From Paenibacillus sp. GM2 (GTDB lineage Bacteria; Bacillota; Bacilli; Paenibacillales; Paenibacillaceae): a stretch of 64,000 nucleotides of DNA. The translations under genes and the position numbers were made by a program. This document shows, piece by piece, positions 61,255 to 64,000 of the stretch. Where the stretch lies: contig NZ_LN831279.1 in the NCBI RefSeq assembly GCF_900069005.2, forward strand, positions 548,870 to 612,869, read 5' to 3'. The notes beneath the pieces were generated by a model. That model saw only the letters and a list, made by a program, of their open reading frames with translations. It was not told the DNA's origin and did not search any database. The first letter of the stretch is position 1; every line of letters begins with the position of its first letter.

Positions 61255-62322
61255 CTATTTAAAAAACAGAAAATGAGTAGGAACAGGACGAAGCTGCCCA
61301 TCAGAGGGATGATTCACAATCTGGCCGTTAAAGACGAGCGATGTAGAACCACCGCCGTCCAGATTGTATGCATCGTGAACGCCAAGCTTGTACAGTCTGG
61401 TCTGCAGCTCCTCGAGAGTCGCCCCGGAGCCGCCGTTCTCATTATATCCATCCACGACGAGAATCAGCAGCTGATCGTCTTTATAATTGCCGATAACGGT
61501 GCGCGGAGCACGCAGAGGCGAGGTTTTCCATTTGTCGGGAATCTGCTTCTTTTGCCCATTCTTGAGCAGAATCGGCACGAAGGAAGCGCCGAAGCTCGGA
61601 TGGAGTCGGTCCAGCTCCTCTTGCGTGGCGAACTTTCCGCCGATCAATTTGCCGGATTTATTCAATCCCACAAAGAAGAGATCCTTGTAGCTCGGTTCAA
61701 ATCCGCCCAAATACTTGCCGTCCAGGACGGTTGTACTGAGCGGGAAGCGCCCCTTCTTGGAGTCGGCGAACCCGCCGGCATTGATGCCAGCGATCGCTCC
61801 ATAACGTTTGGCTGCGGCGAGCGTCGTCTCAGAACTGCCCAGCTTGTCCTTGCCCAGGGTCATCCGCATTGCATCCGGCGATTTCAGCTTTACTTTCATG
61901 GCATAGCCGTGATAAGTACCGGGATTGACGGTGAACAGCTCAAGCCTGATCCGGTCGGACTCCACGGTTTTGTAAGGAGAACCAAGCTTGCTTGTAATTT
62001 TGTTGTTGTAGATTGTTTCAGGCCGTTTGGCAGCTTTCTGCGACGACTGTACGATTTTCGACATCGTCGAGGTTGTCTTATTGTACAGCTCCGCCGTCTT
62101 CTTAATAGAAGATATCGTTGTCTGGGCGGCTTCCTCTGCCTGATCCAGCTGGTCGGAAATAGCAGCAGCGGTGGCAGGAATATCTGTGTCGATTGTAAAT
62201 GGCGCGGGTATCTGTTGAACATGCAGGCTGGTTCCGCTAATCAGCATGGCGATGAGAAGTCCCAAGAGAGGCCCTGTCACAAGTAAAAAGAAGCGATTGA
62301 TTTGCTTATGGGACGTTATCAT
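61255..62322 (-). CDS. Membrane-anchored phosphodiester glycosidase (NAGPA-domain) protein
   Basis: The 355-residue protein has an N-terminal signal or anchor helix (FFLLVTGPLLGLLIAMLI), a helical spacer (about 50-110), and a C-terminal NAGPA domain with GAIAGINAGGFAD, RAPRTVIGNYKDDQLLILVVDG, and DAYNLDGGGSTSLVFNGQIVNHPSDGQLRPVPTHFLF. Such domains remove phosphodiester-linked sugars, often in exopolysaccharide or teichoic acid contexts. It overlaps the upstream coiled-coil gene by four bases. Confidence 0.9.
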   Translation of the reverse strand: MITSHKQINRFFLLVTGPLLGLLIAMLISGTSLHVQQIPAPFTIDTDIPATAAAISDQLDQAEEAAQTTISSIKKTAELYNKTTSTMSKIVQSSQKAAKRPETIYNNKITSKLGSPYKTVESDRIRLELFTVNPGTYHGYAMKVKLKSPDAMRMTLGKDKLGSSETTLAAAKRYGAIAGINAGGFADSKKGRFPLSTTVLDGKYLGGFEPSYKDLFFVGLNKSGKLIGGKFATQEELDRLHPSFGASFVPILLKNGQKKQIPDKWKTSPLRAPRTVIGNYKDDQLLILVVDGYNENGGSGATLEELQTRLYKLGVHDAYNLDGGGSTSLVFNGQIVNHPSDGQLRPVPTHFLFFK

Positions 62323-62723
62323 TTTAACAGATCCATCTTTTTCTGCAGCGCGGCGAGTTGCTCTTTGACTTCGTTCAGCTGCGAGTACAGCTTGTTGCTG
62401 TTATCCGTCTTATTGCTGGAATTATCTTTCGTGAAGGTGAGCAGCTCATTGAAGGCTTCCACCTTGCTGTTCAGCTCCTGAATCTCAGCGGACAGAGCGG
62501 ATAGCTGCGTTGTGTAGTCTGTTTTCATTGCGTCCGTGCGGGTTTGTATCTCCAGGTTCATCTGTGCGATCATCGAATCTTTTAAATGGTTGCTGTATAG
62601 GTAAGCGGCAGTTACGCCGAGGGCGATAAGTAGAATCCAGGTTAGTAGAATCATCTTAACGGAAGGCCGGCGCTTCTTTCTGCTTGGGACGTTATCTGAC
62701 ATAGGCTCCGTGGAGTAATGCAT
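62319..62723 (-). CDS. Membrane-anchored coiled-coil protein
   Basis: The 135-residue protein has a cytosolic basic start (RKKRRPSVK), one membrane helix (MILLTWILLIALGVTAAYLY), then an extracellular coiled coil (AMKTDYTTQLSALSAEIQEL and LYSQLNEVKEQLAALQKKMD). ATG 62723 follows AGAGGTGAT. It is first in a two-gene operon with the NAGPA-domain protein, and the topology suggests the two form a surface complex. No family is recognised. Confidence 0.7.
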   Translation of the reverse strand: MHYSTEPMSDNVPSRKKRRPSVKMILLTWILLIALGVTAAYLYSNHLKDSMIAQMNLEIQTRTDAMKTDYTTQLSALSAEIQELNSKVEAFNELLTFTKDNSSNKTDNSNKLYSQLNEVKEQLAALQKKMDLLK

Positions 62724-63293
62724 TATATCACCTCTAGTTATTATTCCAAGATTACATTCTATCATGTGGTATCGTTTCTCGCAAAATGAAGTATTAACGA
62801 TGAGCAGATGTTTAAAAAATACGCTTTTCTGCTGCTATGCTTCTGCTTCCGATGTATTTTTGCTACAGGCACCTGCGATGCTTATAAGTGAACAACAGCC
62901 ATATATCAATTTTAACGGACGTCACGGGCCCCCAAATGCTGCGAATATAGCTAAAAAGAGACATTTTCTCTAAATAACTTGCAGGCTGTGCCCGTTAGAG
63001 TGAAGGCATTTGAAGTTATCTTCCTAAGCAGCCAACTTGTCCGTTAAAAGATTATTTGTAGCTAGCGTTACCCGTATTGGATCGATGTGATTAAGCACAA
63101 TACATAAATAACAGATACTGCTTGCTGGGCGAGCATCCGATTCTTGCAGCATATGGGGGGAAAGGCAATCGGAGGGACTATAGAGGAGCTACCTTAGCAT
63201 TGCGGCTGGTCACCATTGTCGGCCATGTTCAACTTTGCTATCCCATGCCGGATTTGTTGATAGTCTCTAGTGGAAAAAAAGCAAACAATAGAT
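62724..63293. other. 570-bp gap without recognisable gene
   Basis: Two short plus-strand frames (62764-62973 and 63122-63331) lack ribosome sites and recognisable motifs. The minus-strand promoter of the coiled-coil gene must lie near its left edge. No repeat copy, riboswitch or RNA gene was recognised. Confidence 0.5.
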
Positions 63294-63323
63294 TTGCCGC
63301 TACAATTTGTCCTCAGGTACAAT
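63294..63323 (+). promoter_or_regulatory. Promoter of the terminal aminotransferase gene
   Basis: TTGCCG (63294-63299), 18 bp, TACAAT (63318-63323), 37 bp before the ATG. Confidence 0.5.
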
Positions 63324-63360
63324 CGCCTTAAGGGTGATGATACGGAAGGGGAGGAACAAC

Positions 63361-64000
63361 ATGGAAAGGTGGTTGGAGCAGACGATCAGTCAGCTGCCGG
63401 AAATATTTCGCAGCGATGTGGAAGGTTTGATTCGTGACGGAGATTTTATATCCTTCGCCGGGAGTTCTGCTGGGGAGTTGTCTTCACTAAACGCTCCTCT
63501 GGCGAGGATTGTGGATGAGTTGGGATTACCCGGTGGAAACAAGCATGTTGCCGGTCGAGAACCAGAAATAAAGCGCCCACAGAGAAGAGGGTCAGCTGAT
63601 AGTGAGATCGATGGAGCGATAAAGGCGGAGGAAGATAAGGCAAGCAGGATCGATAAAGTGGTAAAGCCAGGAGCGGATAGGGCGAGAGAGATCGATGGAG
63701 GGATAAGATCAGGAGCAGATAAGGCCAGCGAGAGCGATGAAGTGGTAAAGTCTCGGACTAAAGAGATTGGTCAGATCGATGAAGCTGCGAAGTCAGAAGC
63801 CGAGGCTGTGAAGCGGCTGCTGGAATGGTTAGGCTCCGCTTATCGGAAAGCGGAGGGTTGGCATAGAGCAGCAGAGGCGGAGGACCGTCTGCTGCTGGTG
63901 GACAGTGCAGCAGAGGCGCTGGAGCTTGCGATTTGCGCATTGCTGAAGCCGGGCGACGCGGTACTGGTGGAGTCGCCCACCTCGCCGGAGGCGCTGTGGG
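63361..64000 (+). CDS. PLP-dependent aminotransferase with repeat insert, 3' end missing
   Basis: The frame is open from ATG 63361 (after GGGGAGG) to the window end. The start ISQLPEIFRSDVEGLIRDGD with FISFAG and the later LLLVDSAAEALELAICALLK followed by PGDAVLVESPTSPEALW fit class I transaminases of the 2-aminoadipate/MocR-like group (TxGSQQALDL, PGDxVLVESPTY). Between them, residues 81-150 are five tandem 14-residue units rich in Asp/Glu/Lys. The insert replaces the region where relatives have the short YGxxxG substrate loop. The rest of the domain is outside the window. Confidence 0.75.
   Translation, partial: MERWLEQTISQLPEIFRSDVEGLIRDGDFISFAGSSAGELSSLNAPLARIVDELGLPGGNKHVAGREPEIKRPQRRGSADSEIDGAIKAEEDKASRIDKVVKPGADRAREIDGGIRSGADKASESDEVVKSRTKEIGQIDEAAKSEAEAVKRLLEWLGSAYRKAEGWHRAAEAEDRLLLVDSAAEALELAICALLKPGDAVLVESPTSPEALW
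63601..63810 (+). repeat. Five tandem 42-bp repeats in the aminotransferase gene
   Basis: Units start at 63601, 63643, 63685, 63727 and 63769. Each encodes a version of SEIDGAIKxEADKA (14 residues, two heptads). Units 1-3 are closest; units 4-5 are diverged. Confidence 0.9.

Noticed and set aside
61252..62286. 344-codon plus-strand frame
   Set aside because: Antisense to the phosphodiester glycosidase gene, which has clear domain motifs, a signal helix and an operon partner.
63122..63331. 69-codon plus-strand frame upstream of the terminal aminotransferase
   Set aside because: No ribosome site, overlaps the candidate promoter of the next gene, and composition is not gene-like.

Overview
The window is chromosomal DNA of an endospore-forming Firmicute, most likely Paenibacillus or a close relative. 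Reasons: strong AGGAGG-type ribosome sites throughout, spore genes (two CotF-like coat proteins, YtxC, a Spo0E-type phosphatase, AbrB), the futalosine menaquinone enzyme MqnC, a LiaFSR cell-envelope module, and T-box and SAM-I leaders. No plasmid or prophage region is seen. The only complete transposable element is one IS3-family insertion.

Layout. 1-3000: 3' part of an orphan sensor kinase, then an IS3 element that has landed in the loop of that gene's terminator. 2.8-5.5 kb: feoA-feoB-Cys-rich ferrous iron operon (minus strand) behind a Fur box. 5.5-9.1 kb: DRE-TIM aldolase, a GGDEF-EAL protein, and tRNA-Gly and tRNA-Pro. 9.3-19.1 kb: pheST under a Phe T-box, a giant ZapA-coiled coil protein, a CuA-like lipoprotein, a small holin-like protein and mutS2. 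19.1-30.8 kb: a zinc-ribbon protein, an FAD oxidoreductase, coat proteins, an Lrp regulator with its aminotransferase, a Spo0E-like protein, a cobalamin adenosyltransferase, a pseudouridine synthase, an ArsC-like protein, a 5'-3' exonuclease followed by a modB relic, an HRDC protein and corA. 31-40.7 kb: metA-metI-metC under a SAM-I riboswitch, mqnC, ytxC, and thrS under a Thr T-box. 40-48.4 kb: 3D-domain wall protein, liaFSR, htrA and a second two-component pair. 48.4-64 kb: ispH, aroF, a GSI-beta type glnA, a GH94-like phosphorylase, pepT, an aldose epimerase-like protein, serC, trmL, abrB, a two-gene membrane/secreted operon, and the start of an aminotransferase interrupted by short repeats.

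The most unusual feature is a family of non-coding repeats of about 70-290 bp. At least eleven copies (A1, A2, B-J), plus fragments, occupy intergenic gaps from 21.2 kb to 61 kb. They share TTCAAAAAG / CTTTTTGAA ends, a right-hand ACCTCT flank and an inner hairpin with a constant 7-nt loop. Paired changes keep the stems in several copies. Two copies lie inside the leaders of the riboswitch-controlled genes metA and thrS. I do not recognise this family by name.

Two proteins carry exact-period internal repeats: ZapA has seven 35-residue units (105 bp each) and the terminal aminotransferase has five 14-residue units (42 bp each). Everything here was read by eye. Family names rest on motifs and remembered family features, not on searches.
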